Positions 19,024 through 26,681 of a stretch of DNA of 64,000 bases are shown here, in pieces. The notes under the pieces are model-generated. The model ran no database searches. It had not been told where the DNA came from and saw nothing but the letters and a program-made list of their open reading frames with translations. Source of the stretch: Coriobacteriia bacterium. Its GTDB lineage: Bacteria > Actinomycetota > Coriobacteriia > Coriobacteriales > Eggerthellaceae. Both the position numbers and the translations under genes were made by a program. The stretch is from NCBI GenBank assembly GCA_030530215.1, contig JAUMVJ010000005.1:24016-88015 (forward strand), in the 5' to 3' direction. Within the stretch, counting starts at the first letter, position 1, and the number at the start of each line of letters is the position of its first letter.

Positions 19024-21240
19024 CTACTTGACTTTAACCTTGACGGTGACGGTCTTGGTGGCGGCGTTGTAGTTGCCGTTGCCGGCTGCCTTAACCACGA
19101 CCTTGACCTTGTAGGTGCCTTTCTTGGTCTTCTTCTTGACGGTGATCTTGCCGTTGGAGGCGACGCTCAGCTTGGCGGAGCCGCTCTTCTTGGCGTAGGT
19201 CACCTTGCCCTGGGCGCCCGTCACCTTGATGGCACCGGAGACCTTTTGGACCTTCTTCTTCACCTTGGCCTTTTTCACGGTCTTGGTGGAAGCCTTGGCG
19301 GTGAGGCTCTGGTTGGCCTTGGCGATGGTGAATTTGCTGCTTGCAGTGTCCTTGTAGCCGCCAATGCCGGTGATGGTGATGCTTGCCGTGCCTGTGTTGG
19401 TGTTGTTGACGTAGCTTAGCGTGTAATCGGTGCCCTGGCTGAGCGTTTTGCCGTCAAGGGTAACGCTCACCTTAGGCTGTCGAGCCTTGCCATTGTAGGT
19501 GCAGGTACCGCTGATGCTGATCTTGGCATTGGAGAGCGAGGCAACCTTGCTGGCAATTGCTTTCTCAGCGTTTACCAGGGTGTCGATATTCGTAACGAAG
19601 CCCTTAACGTCGGAGCAGAGCGCATCGTAGGCGCTGCGCTGAGCGGCAACGGCGGCCTCGTCGGAGGTATCCATGCTTGCGATGCCCTCGTTCACCTCGC
19701 TGGCTTTAACCATTTGCTCAAGATCGTAGATGGTCTTGCAGCCCGAAGTATGGCCGATGGTGTAGCCGACGCTTATATGGGTGATGTTCGGGTCTTTGGT
19801 GGTTATCGTGTAATAGCCCTCGCTATCGCGATTCTTGAAGCTAACGTAGTCGGTTTCAAAGTCGGCCCAGCTGTAGCTCGTGGTGGTTTCGCCTTTTTTG
19901 TTGGTGGATGTTTGCGGGTTCAGCTGCAAAGACGTCGGATCGTATTTAACCAGCTCCGTTTTGTCAGACTTGTTCTTCACGATGTCATGATTCTCTGCGG
20001 AGGTGGTGGAACCGCCCAAGGCATAGATGCTGAAATCGGTGGGTACCGAGGCGCCGCTGCGATCCTGGAGCTTGTAGTAGTGCTTGATGGTATAGGTACC
20101 GTCGTCGTTCTTGGTCACTGACGTGCTGTCGAGCGGGTTGCTGGAGACGTCGATGGAGGAATTGCTGGTGTTGTTCTTTTCGCCATCGATGGTGATCTTC
20201 ACGTTGTCGGCGATGGTTTTCACGTAGCCATCGTTGACCGAGCTCATGATGGCCTCAACGTAAGGGGTTGAAACCAGGGTGGCGCCGGTAACGGTATCAA
20301 GGTCTGATGTTGCGTCGGAGCCGCCGTTGAGCGAGCTGGCATAGGCCTGCAAAGTGCGCTGCGAAATCATGGATGCGGTTGCATATGCCCATTTGTCGCG
20401 GTTGGTGGAGGCCATGTTGCCCGTGTAGGACGCATCGTCGTCGTAGCTAGTGTCGGCAACGCAATTGTCGATGTAGTTGTTCGCGGTGTCGCTTCCGTCA
20501 ACTGAGCCATCTTCGCCGATAGTGAAGTAGGTGTCGAAGTAGAGCCCGTTTTCAGTGCCAATTTGGTAACGAACGCGAACCAGGTTGATGTCTTGGTAGT
20601 CGCCGAGGGTGATGGTGCCCTTTTCGTCCCAGTTAGCGCTGTTGGAGGCAACTTCGTAGCTCATGTCTTTCCCGTCGGAATCCTGATTGACGGCATTATC
20701 GGACACGCTCATAAGGGTGACCGCATTAACGCTGTAGCCAGCGGAGTTGGCGCCGGTCAAAGAAGCGGTGTACACGCCATCGGACTTCTTCTCCGCGTTG
20801 AAGTTAACACCCTTTGGCAGATATCCGTTGATGTAGACCTTGTTATGGCCGGAGCGCATGTAGCCCCAGGTGCCAGCGAAGGTGTCGTTGGCGCTGCTCA
20901 TATCGATGGCGGTCATGGTTCCAGATTTATCGTAGGTGATTTTGGTGTAAACGCTGTAGCCCAGGAAGTGCGCGCCGTTATCGGAGTTCGCGTAGCCGCG
21001 GTAGGTCACGCTGCTGGAGCCGTCCGAGTTCGTTTTCTGATCGACCTTTTCAACGGAGCCGATGTCCAGGCCGTCGGAGGTTTGGCCGTCTTTACCGAAG
21101 ATGACCATGTTGTCGTTGCTGTATTCGTAATGAGCGAACGCGGCGGCAGGTGCCAGGGATAGGGCAAGGCCGCAGGTTACGAGCGCGCAGCAAGACTTTT
21201 TGCTCAAAGTTCCGAGCTTTGGGAGTGGAGTATACTTCAT
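19024..21240 (-). CDS. Secreted protein with flavinylation-like motif, Ig-like domain and Lys-rich tail
   Basis: 738 residues. A signal peptide (about 1-36, ending AAAFA-HYEY) precedes a large domain of unknown family (about 40-335) that closes with DTVTGAT at 315-321 followed by LVSTPYVEAIMSS. This matches the Dxx(S/T)GAT site at which ApbE links FMN to FMN-binding domains, and apbE lies 5 kb away. Residues about 355-500 form a second beta-rich part, about 570-640 an Ig-like repeat (TCTYNGKARQPKVSVTLDG), and the last 100 a Lys/Val-rich tail identical to that of the Tp47-like protein. FMN attachment is inference. AAAGGATCG precedes the ATG. A putative operator lies 350 bases upstream. Confidence 0.75.
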   Translation of the reverse strand: MKYTPLPKLGTLSKKSCCALVTCGLALSLAPAAAFAHYEYSNDNMVIFGKDGQTSDGLDIGSVEKVDQKTNSDGSSSVTYRGYANSDNGAHFLGYSVYTKITYDKSGTMTAIDMSSANDTFAGTWGYMRSGHNKVYINGYLPKGVNFNAEKKSDGVYTASLTGANSAGYSVNAVTLMSVSDNAVNQDSDGKDMSYEVASNSANWDEKGTITLGDYQDINLVRVRYQIGTENGLYFDTYFTIGEDGSVDGSDTANNYIDNCVADTSYDDDASYTGNMASTNRDKWAYATASMISQRTLQAYASSLNGGSDATSDLDTVTGATLVSTPYVEAIMSSVNDGYVKTIADNVKITIDGEKNNTSNSSIDVSSNPLDSTSVTKNDDGTYTIKHYYKLQDRSGASVPTDFSIYALGGSTTSAENHDIVKNKSDKTELVKYDPTSLQLNPQTSTNKKGETTTSYSWADFETDYVSFKNRDSEGYYTITTKDPNITHISVGYTIGHTSGCKTIYDLEQMVKASEVNEGIASMDTSDEAAVAAQRSAYDALCSDVKGFVTNIDTLVNAEKAIASKVASLSNAKISISGTCTYNGKARQPKVSVTLDGKTLSQGTDYTLSYVNNTNTGTASITITGIGGYKDTASSKFTIAKANQSLTAKASTKTVKKAKVKKKVQKVSGAIKVTGAQGKVTYAKKSGSAKLSVASNGKITVKKKTKKGTYKVKVVVKAAGNGNYNAATKTVTVKVKVK
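19034..19330 (-). repeat. 297-bp direct repeat, copy 1
   Basis: Identical, by eye, over its whole length to 21920-22216. It encodes the last 98 or so residues (Lys-rich tail) of the 738-residue protein. Third-codon positions are conserved too, so copying or gene conversion is recent. Confidence 0.9.
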
Positions 21241-21589
21241 ACGATCCTTTCTGTAGTGGCTGTGGTGAGCCCGCGGAATGGAGGGGCTTCCTGCACTACG
21301 CCAATAGATTGCAGGAAGCTTTTTTGTTGGTGTTCGCGCCGCCTAAAGCGCAAAAGTCGTTAAAAAATAAGAGAGAAAGGATGAGGCCGTTAGATTAGCC
21401 TCGGGAAAAGAAAAAGCTTTGCATGCTGGAGCAGGCAAAGCACAGTTAATGCACGGCTATATAACCACCCCCTTTACCCTGGTGAGCAAACTGAATATTG
21501 CAAAGCCTATGTTTGGTGCCCTGCAAAACAGCCGCAACCAAGGCGACTCGGGGGTCGGATTCCGCCGACACTTTTAAGACCGACGAAAT
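21241..21589 (-). other. Long untranslated leader of the 738-residue protein gene
   Basis: About 350 bases separate the ATG from the putative operator at 21590-21605. On the minus strand it contains the GTCGG-CGGAATCCGAC hairpin near 21555-21570, a G/A-rich patch (AGGGTAAAGGGGGTGG near 21467-21482) and TTATAT near 21460. No known riboswitch was recognised. Confidence 0.35.
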
Positions 21590-21605
21590 GTTAGCATAGG
21601 TTAAC
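21590..21605. promoter_or_regulatory. GTTA-N8-TAAC operator-like box 1
   Basis: GTTAGCATAGGTTAAC. First of five boxes with consensus GTTARC-N4-NYTAAC found between 21.6 and 29.5 kb; it lies upstream of the 738-residue protein gene. Confidence 0.6.
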
Positions 21606-21796
21606 TTTAAAGACGAAGAGGAATTTTAAGAAGTTTCTAAATTTATGCTGGTGGTTTATCGGGCTTCTTTTACGCGCCTTGTTTCTTGCTTGCTCGTGGG
21701 GCTTGCAGGGTTTTCGGCGGCTTGTGCGTTCCTGGCGTGGCTTTGCGGGCGGGTCTGGCCTTGGTTCTGGCGACATTTGGTGGCATGGCAGCGCGC

Positions 21797-21829
21797 AAAG
21801 AAAGAGGGCGCAGCTAAAAGCTGCGTCCT
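21797..21829 (-). terminator. Terminator of the Tp47-like gene
   Basis: On the minus strand AGGACGCAGCT-TTT-AGCTGCGCCCT, followed by CTTTCTTT, 80 bases past the stop. The remaining bases 21606-21796 and 21830-21909 hold no supported gene. Confidence 0.65.
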
Positions 21830-21909
21830 CCCTGATAGTTAGATTTACTGTCGGGCTAACTAGAGGGGCAAGTTGCCTTTCTAGCTTGTAGCAGTGCGGT
21901 TAGTAAACC

Positions 21910-23838
21910 TTATTTCACCTTAACCTTGACGGTGACGGTCTTGGTGGCGGCGTTGTAGTTGCCGTTGCCGGCTGCCTTAACCACGACCTTGACCTTGTAG
22001 GTGCCTTTCTTGGTCTTCTTCTTGACGGTGATCTTGCCGTTGGAGGCGACGCTCAGCTTGGCGGAGCCGCTCTTCTTGGCGTAGGTCACCTTGCCCTGGG
22101 CGCCCGTCACCTTGATGGCACCGGAGACCTTTTGGACCTTCTTCTTCACCTTGGCCTTTTTCACGGTCTTGGTGGAAGCCTTGGCGGTGAGGCTCTGGTT
22201 GGCCTTGGCGATGGTGTAGCTCTGGCTCACAGCGGAAGTGTCGCCCTCGGCATTCCATGCGTAGCCCTTAGCAGGTGCAACTTGAGCAGTATAGGTGCCT
22301 GCGTTGGTCTGCTTCCCGCTAACGGTGTAGCCTGCGCCGTCCTTGAAGGGCGACTGCTGCTTGCCGTTGTAGGTGAGCTTAGTGGAGCCCGCAGTTGGCT
22401 TTGCGATCACCTTGACAAGGTTGTTAAGAGCCTCAGTGACGTGCTTGATCTGCTGGCTGCAAGCAGCTTCGGTGGCGTCGTTTTTGGCGAGCAATTCCTC
22501 GGCTTCACCAAGCTCGATCTTAAGGTTATTCCAGGTTTTACTGGTGTAGTCTTTCTCGGTTAAAGCTGCACCCTGATCGTAAATAGCCTGAAGCTTCTGC
22601 TTCGTGTTTTCTGTGACGAGGGTTCCATCATCAATGTTGCTTTCAGAGATGGAGAACAAAGAAGTCGTATAGTCTTCGTAGCCAAGCGCATGGACGGTGA
22701 GCTTCCAGTAGCCCGTGCCATCGTAGCCTTCAGGGAATTGGCAGCGAATGGAGTCAGTTAGGCCCAGCTGAATATGCATTTTTTTATGCATCCAGTTATC
22801 AGCAGCAAACTTAGTGCCGAAGGTTTGAACAACGTTGGTACCGGTGGAGTCGTTTCCATAGTAGGTCCAGGTTACCGATTGAAGATTGGAACCAAGGTCG
22901 CCATAATCGCCATCAAGGTCAACGCGAATCATCTCGCCAAAAGCTCCAGGCTCAACGTCTCCTCCAATTTCGGCGACGATTGGATAGATTTTGCCGGCTT
23001 TATCTTGGTCCGAGGCTGCTTCGTAACCCTCTTTAGTCGTCTCGGTGACTTTCTTCAAAGAGCTTTGATCTTTAATACCGGAACCGGTTAGGGATTCGAC
23101 GGCGGCCGAGAAGCTAAAGCTGCCGTCTGCATTTTCGGTTGCGGTTTTTAGGCCATGGGTGGTTGCGTCTACGTCGGCGATTGCCGTGTAGGACTTAAGA
23201 ACATTTTCAGTGTAGCCGCCAGTAAGGGTGCCACCGTTTTCTACGACAGCGTAGCCCTCTTTTTCACGGTCGGTCTTGAAGGCTTCGAATTCAGAGGTCT
23301 TTACTTTGACAGGGACATACTTGAGGCCGTAAACATCGTAGGTTTGAAGGGTGTATACAACGCCGTTATAGGTGCAGTAGCCCTTAGCAACGCCGCTCAC
23401 TTTCGCTGTTTTGTATTCAACGGTTTCACCACTAGTGGTGGTAAAGCTTTTTCCGTCGTCGGCCCAATGGGAGATTGCAAAGTCCTTTTTGTTGCCGTTA
23501 TCGTCCTGGGCATGGATGGTGGCGTTGCACTGGAAGCTGCCGCGATGGAGTCCATGGTTGGTCGTAGCGCGAGACACTGTGTCAAAAGCGCCGCGGTCGT
23601 ACTGTCCGCTGGAGTCGGTTTTGTCGGAAGTCTCGGAGCTTCCTGCTGCCAGGACGTCTTCGCCGGCCCAATACTCGGCCCAGCTGAGGCCTGCGTAGCA
23701 GTAGGTGTAGTCGTCGTCGCTTGTGGTTTCAGCGGCGTTTGCCTGGCTTGCGTTGATCAATGCCGTGGAAGACATCGACAAAGCCAGAGCGCCGGCAAAG
23801 AACAACCTTGCCGGCTTGGTTGCAGCGATCTTTATCAA
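21910..23838 (-). CDS. Secreted Tp47-family protein with Lys-rich tail
   Basis: 642 residues. After a signal peptide (about 1-36, SQANA-AETT) the mature part opens YTYCYAGLSWAEYWAGEDVL and AFDTVSRATTNHG (84-96), which I match from memory to the Treponema pallidum 47-kDa lipoprotein Tp47 (SYADYWAGE, FDAVSRATHGHG); a second match is YYGND...TFGTKFAADNW near 325-350. Tp47 was described as a penicillin-binding carboxypeptidase, a role still debated. Here the lipobox is absent. Residues about 410-480 are a helical FIVAR-like segment, about 485-545 an MBG-type Ig-like domain (KLTYNGKQQSPF), and the last 98 the Lys-rich tail shared with the 738-residue protein. AAAGGAGG precedes the ATG. Two operator-like boxes lie just upstream. 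Confidence 0.82.
   Translation of the reverse strand: MIKIAATKPARLFFAGALALSMSSTALINASQANAAETTSDDDYTYCYAGLSWAEYWAGEDVLAAGSSETSDKTDSSGQYDRGAFDTVSRATTNHGLHRGSFQCNATIHAQDDNGNKKDFAISHWADDGKSFTTTSGETVEYKTAKVSGVAKGYCTYNGVVYTLQTYDVYGLKYVPVKVKTSEFEAFKTDREKEGYAVVENGGTLTGGYTENVLKSYTAIADVDATTHGLKTATENADGSFSFSAAVESLTGSGIKDQSSLKKVTETTKEGYEAASDQDKAGKIYPIVAEIGGDVEPGAFGEMIRVDLDGDYGDLGSNLQSVTWTYYGNDSTGTNVVQTFGTKFAADNWMHKKMHIQLGLTDSIRCQFPEGYDGTGYWKLTVHALGYEDYTTSLFSISESNIDDGTLVTENTKQKLQAIYDQGAALTEKDYTSKTWNNLKIELGEAEELLAKNDATEAACSQQIKHVTEALNNLVKVIAKPTAGSTKLTYNGKQQSPFKDGAGYTVSGKQTNAGTYTAQVAPAKGYAWNAEGDTSAVSQSYTIAKANQSLTAKASTKTVKKAKVKKKVQKVSGAIKVTGAQGKVTYAKKSGSAKLSVASNGKITVKKKTKKGTYKVKVVVKAAGNGNYNAATKTVTVKVKVK
21920..22216 (-). 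repeat. 297-bp direct repeat, copy 2
   Basis: Second copy of the segment at 19034-19330, offset by exactly 2,886 bases, coding for the Lys-rich tail of the Tp47-like protein. Confidence 0.9.
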
Positions 23839-23931
23839 GATCGCCTCCTTTCTCTCTTCTTAAAGCTCGCGCTTTTGCCAGGCTAAGCAGCCACTAGGCA
23901 ATGGCTGCGCAAAAGACCTTGCTTTAAGTTT

Positions 23932-23947
23932 GTTAGCCAGAGCTAAC
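23932..23947. promoter_or_regulatory. GTTA-N8-TAAC operator-like box 2
   Basis: GTTAGCCAGAGCTAAC, a perfect inverted repeat (GTTAGC/GCTAAC) about 95 bases upstream of the Tp47-like gene. Confidence 0.65.
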
Positions 23948-23965
23948 TTAATATGACTATTAGAT

Positions 23966-23981
23966 GTTAACTGTGGTTAAC
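23966..23981. promoter_or_regulatory. GTTA-N8-TAAC operator-like box 3
   Basis: GTTAACTGTGGTTAAC, 34 bases (about three helical turns) from box 2. On the minus strand a weak promoter could lie between them, with the -35 region inside this box. Confidence 0.65.
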
Positions 23982-24043
23982 AGTTGGTCAAGGGGTGAAA
24001 TCAGCGAAATTGAAAATCTTGGATATACGGCGCTGTAGGCGGG

Positions 24044-24832
24044 TTAAAGAAGTGCACAAAGAAACAAGAACGCCGCGCCGAGAGCAAGGGCTGCCATGTC
24101 ATTTGGCCCAAGCTTGTAGCCGCGGAAGCAAGTTCTGTCGCTCGTGACCCCATACTCCCTATTCGCTATAGCCAAGCTAAGCGTTTCTGAGCGGTGAAAG
24201 GCGCTGGTGAATAGCGCGGTGATCGTAGGGATTTGAGCCTGAACAAGCTTTGCTGGGCTTGCATCGCGCGTTGAAAAATCGGCCCCTCTGGCTACTTGCG
24301 CTTTGCGGATCCTCTGCAATTTCTCGGAGAAACTGGGGATAAAACGCAGCGCCATGCCCAGACCGAGCGCAAGATCGTCCACTTTCACGCCGATGTGCTT
24401 AAGCGGCGAGCATAAAAGCGCGGTTGCGTCGGTAAGCTCTGTAGGCGAGGTGGTGCGCATGAGCACCGAGGTGGCAAGAAGAATGCAGACAAAGCGCACC
24501 GCCGACTCGCAGGCGAAGTGCAGACCCTCCGAACTCAGGCCGATGCTTCCCGCTTGCCACCAGATTTCCCCACCAACAACGCAAAGGCAGTCGAAGACGA
24601 AGACGAATACGATAAGCCCCGCAAAAGGCTTGAGGCTACGAAGGGTTTGCGGTGCGGAAACTCCCGAGGCGGCCAAAATGCCCAGGCTTGCCGCGCATAG
24701 AACAAGGAACCCCAGGGCGTCCTGAGCCAGGAAAGCCCCGATCATGAACAAGAGGACGCCGAGCATCTTGCTGCGCGGGTCAAGACGGTGCATAAGGCTC
24801 GATCCCGCCTGGTAAACGCCAAAGTCGCTCAT
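24044..24832 (-). CDS. ecfT: ECF transporter T component (EcfT)
   Basis: 262 residues from the ATG at 24832 (MSDFGVYQAGSS), whose codon overlaps the TGA of the upstream S-A gene (ATGA), a strong argument against the longer frame. Five or so membrane helices; the cytoplasmic coupling region carries QVARGAD and the second, divergent motif AIANREYG in place of the usual A-R-G pair. EcfT links the substrate-binding S component to the ATPases in energy-coupling-factor uptake systems. Last gene of the apbE-nusG-II-S/A-ecfT operon. Confidence 0.88.
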   Translation of the reverse strand: MSDFGVYQAGSSLMHRLDPRSKMLGVLLFMIGAFLAQDALGFLVLCAASLGILAASGVSAPQTLRSLKPFAGLIVFVFVFDCLCVVGGEIWWQAGSIGLSSEGLHFACESAVRFVCILLATSVLMRTTSPTELTDATALLCSPLKHIGVKVDDLALGLGMALRFIPSFSEKLQRIRKAQVARGADFSTRDASPAKLVQAQIPTITALFTSAFHRSETLSLAIANREYGVTSDRTCFRGYKLGPNDMAALALGAAFLFLCALL

Positions 24833-26169
24833 TGCGCCACCTCTTTGCTTGCGAGCAGTCCGGCAAGCTGTGCGCAAAGATCTTCTTCTGAAGCCGAAGG
24901 ACGAACGGGGAGCCCGGAGTTTTTGAGTTTTTGCGCAAACTCAAGCGCAAAGGGGAGTTCGAGCCCTTCGTTGGCAAAGGTGGCGCCAGCCTGGGAATTT
25001 TGCACAAGTTTGTGCGGCGCTTCCTGTAAAACGATGCGACCTTTGCTTACAAGGGCAAGGGAATCGCAGGCAAAGGCATCGTCCATGGAGTGGGTAATGA
25101 GCACAACGGCTTTGCCTTCGCTGGCAAGCCTGCGGCAGTGAGCCATGAAACGCTTGCGCGCACAAGGGCTGAGCATCGCCGCGGATTCATCGAACACCAG
25201 GGTGGCGGGGGACATGGCGATAAGCCCCGCTGTTGCCACCTGCTGCTTTTCTCCGCCGGAAAGCTCGGCGACAGGTCGATTGGCGAGTTCGGAAAGGTCC
25301 AGGCCGGAAAGCGTTTCGCCTACAATGGCACGCATCTCGCTGCGCGGGACGTCGCGGTTTTCCAAGCCGAAGGCGCAATCGTCCTCAACGATGGAAGAGA
25401 CAATTTGGTTGTCGGGATTTTGGAAGGCGATGCCGGTGAAACCAGCGATGCGTGAGTCGGCTGCATCGCACGGACTAGCTGCGCCGCATGGGCAAATTGC
25501 GCTGTTCGGATTAGCCGCGTTGCTTGGCTCGCCCCCTAGCGGAAGCAGCCCTGCTATCTTAAGGGCGAGGGTGGTTTTTCCCGAGCCGTTGCGCCCGACC
25601 ACTGCTGTGATCTTACCTGGCTCAACGGCGAGCTCTTCCCCTTCAAAACGATAGGGCCTGGCGGTGGGCGTGGGCACGGCGGCAACAACCCCCTGGGCAA
25701 CAAGCCCGGTTAGAAACCCGGTGATGCAGGCGGCAAAGGCCAGCACAGGCAGCGTTAGGAAGACCGCCGTGGTGGAAAGGAAGAAGGCCGCCACCGCAAG
25801 CTGCCCCGTGTTGTGGAGGATGGCGGCAACCATGCTGGTGGGAACAAGGTCGATCCAGGGGATCGCGCGGCAGACGAGCATTCCTGCGAAGGCCAAAAGG
25901 GTGCCGCCCGCACTGTAGGCCAGCATTAAGGGCGAGCCAAACAAAAAACCCGAGGCCAATACCTTGATGAGCATGACAAGGGTGGCGCTGCGCACATCGC
26001 AGAGGCAAAGCGCAATAAGGACGGCGATGTTAGCGAGCCCTAGCTTGATACCCGGTACCGCAAAGGGCAGTGGAATCATGGTTTCCAGGTAGCTTAAAAC
26101 CAGGGCAAGGGCCGACATAAGCGCGACTTGGGCAAGCCTTCTGATGCGTACGATACGTTGCTGCTCCAT
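24829..26169 (-). CDS. Fused ECF S component (Gx transporter family) and EcfA ATPase
   Basis: 446 residues. Residues 1-163 are a membrane domain with the wording of the Gx transporter/heptaprenyl-diphosphate-synthase-component-I family (SALALVLSYLETMIPLP, GIKLGLANI), an S-type substrate-binding subunit. A 20-residue linker joins an EcfA ATPase: Walker A VGRNGSGKTT (191-200), Q-loop AFQNPDNQI, signature LSGGEKQQ (303-310), Walker B TLVFDES (323-329), switch His in THSMDD. The beta strands before Walker A are shortened and the D-loop reads AAMLSP. A Cys/Ala-rich insertion sits near 215-240. Only this ATPase is encoded locally, so it may homodimerise or share another EcfA. Such S components often sit beside NusG-II and FMN-binding genes, as here; the substrate is not known. 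Confidence 0.87.
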   Translation of the reverse strand: MEQQRIVRIRRLAQVALMSALALVLSYLETMIPLPFAVPGIKLGLANIAVLIALCLCDVRSATLVMLIKVLASGFLFGSPLMLAYSAGGTLLAFAGMLVCRAIPWIDLVPTSMVAAILHNTGQLAVAAFFLSTTAVFLTLPVLAFAACITGFLTGLVAQGVVAAVPTPTARPYRFEGEELAVEPGKITAVVGRNGSGKTTLALKIAGLLPLGGEPSNAANPNSAICPCGAASPCDAADSRIAGFTGIAFQNPDNQIVSSIVEDDCAFGLENRDVPRSEMRAIVGETLSGLDLSELANRPVAELSGGEKQQVATAGLIAMSPATLVFDESAAMLSPCARKRFMAHCRRLASEGKAVVLITHSMDDAFACDSLALVSKGRIVLQEAPHKLVQNSQAGATFANEGLELPFALEFAQKLKNSGLPVRPSASEEDLCAQLAGLLASKEVAQ

Positions 26170-26208
26170 GCGGGCTCCCCTGCGTTGCTGCGCGGCAATC
26201 GGCCGCCC

Positions 26209-26679
26209 TTAGCGGCTACTTGCGTCGAAGCTGTCGGCTTTGGAAGTGTCCATCGATCCGGATTTGCCTTCGTCGGATACGATTTCGATCCAGAGTTTAT
26301 GGGGCAGGCAGATGATCTGCTTGTCGGCAGTGCTGATGGTGCCCTGGTGCACGCAGTCTTGGTTGTCGCAATCGGCGCTTTCAACGCGCACCTCGCCGTT
26401 TTTCACCACAACGGTGTTGGTGCCGTAGCTGGTGGTGAAGGTTTTGGTGGTGTCTTCGGCCAGGCTCAGCTTGGTGGTGCCGCCGTCACCGTCGTGCACG
26501 AGAGCGGAAGTTCCCGTCCCAGCGGAAGCGTTCGACAAAAGCACGAAGCCCCAGGCGAACACGACGACGGCAAAAATCACCGCTACGGCAAGGACGCTGC
26601 GGTTTTTCTTCTGCTTGTAGCCCATGGTTGCAAGCGCCGCCTTGGAGGTTGGATTGATGTTTTGTTTGAACAAAATCAT
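26209..26679 (-). CDS. NusG domain II-containing membrane protein
   Basis: 156 residues. One membrane helix (about 28-50) is followed by an exported NusG-domain-II (DUF-type, not the transcription factor): VVVKNGEVRVESADC, the cysteine pair CDNQDC with VHQGTIS, and IICLPHKLWIEI. The family is typically encoded with FMN-binding proteins, ApbE and Gx transporters in anaerobes, and the Cys pair suggests a redox or assembly role; no biochemical function is established. It starts two bases after the apbE stop. Confidence 0.88.
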   Translation of the reverse strand: MILFKQNINPTSKAALATMGYKQKKNRSVLAVAVIFAVVVFAWGFVLLSNASAGTGTSALVHDGDGGTTKLSLAEDTTKTFTTSYGTNTVVVKNGEVRVESADCDNQDCVHQGTISTADKQIICLPHKLWIEIVSDEGKSGSMDTSKADSFDASSR

Positions 26680-26681
26680 GG

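Noticed and set aside
21430..21570. Cyclic-di-GMP or cobalamin riboswitch in the gap upstream of the 738-residue protein gene
   Set aside because: A GCAAAG patch recalls GEMM elements, but the helices needed do not form and it lies on the strand opposite to the gene.
21645..21891. Plus-strand frames of 65-70 codons between the two large secreted protein genes
   Set aside because: Trp/Gly-rich translations without ribosome-binding sites; they overlap the terminator of the Tp47-like gene.
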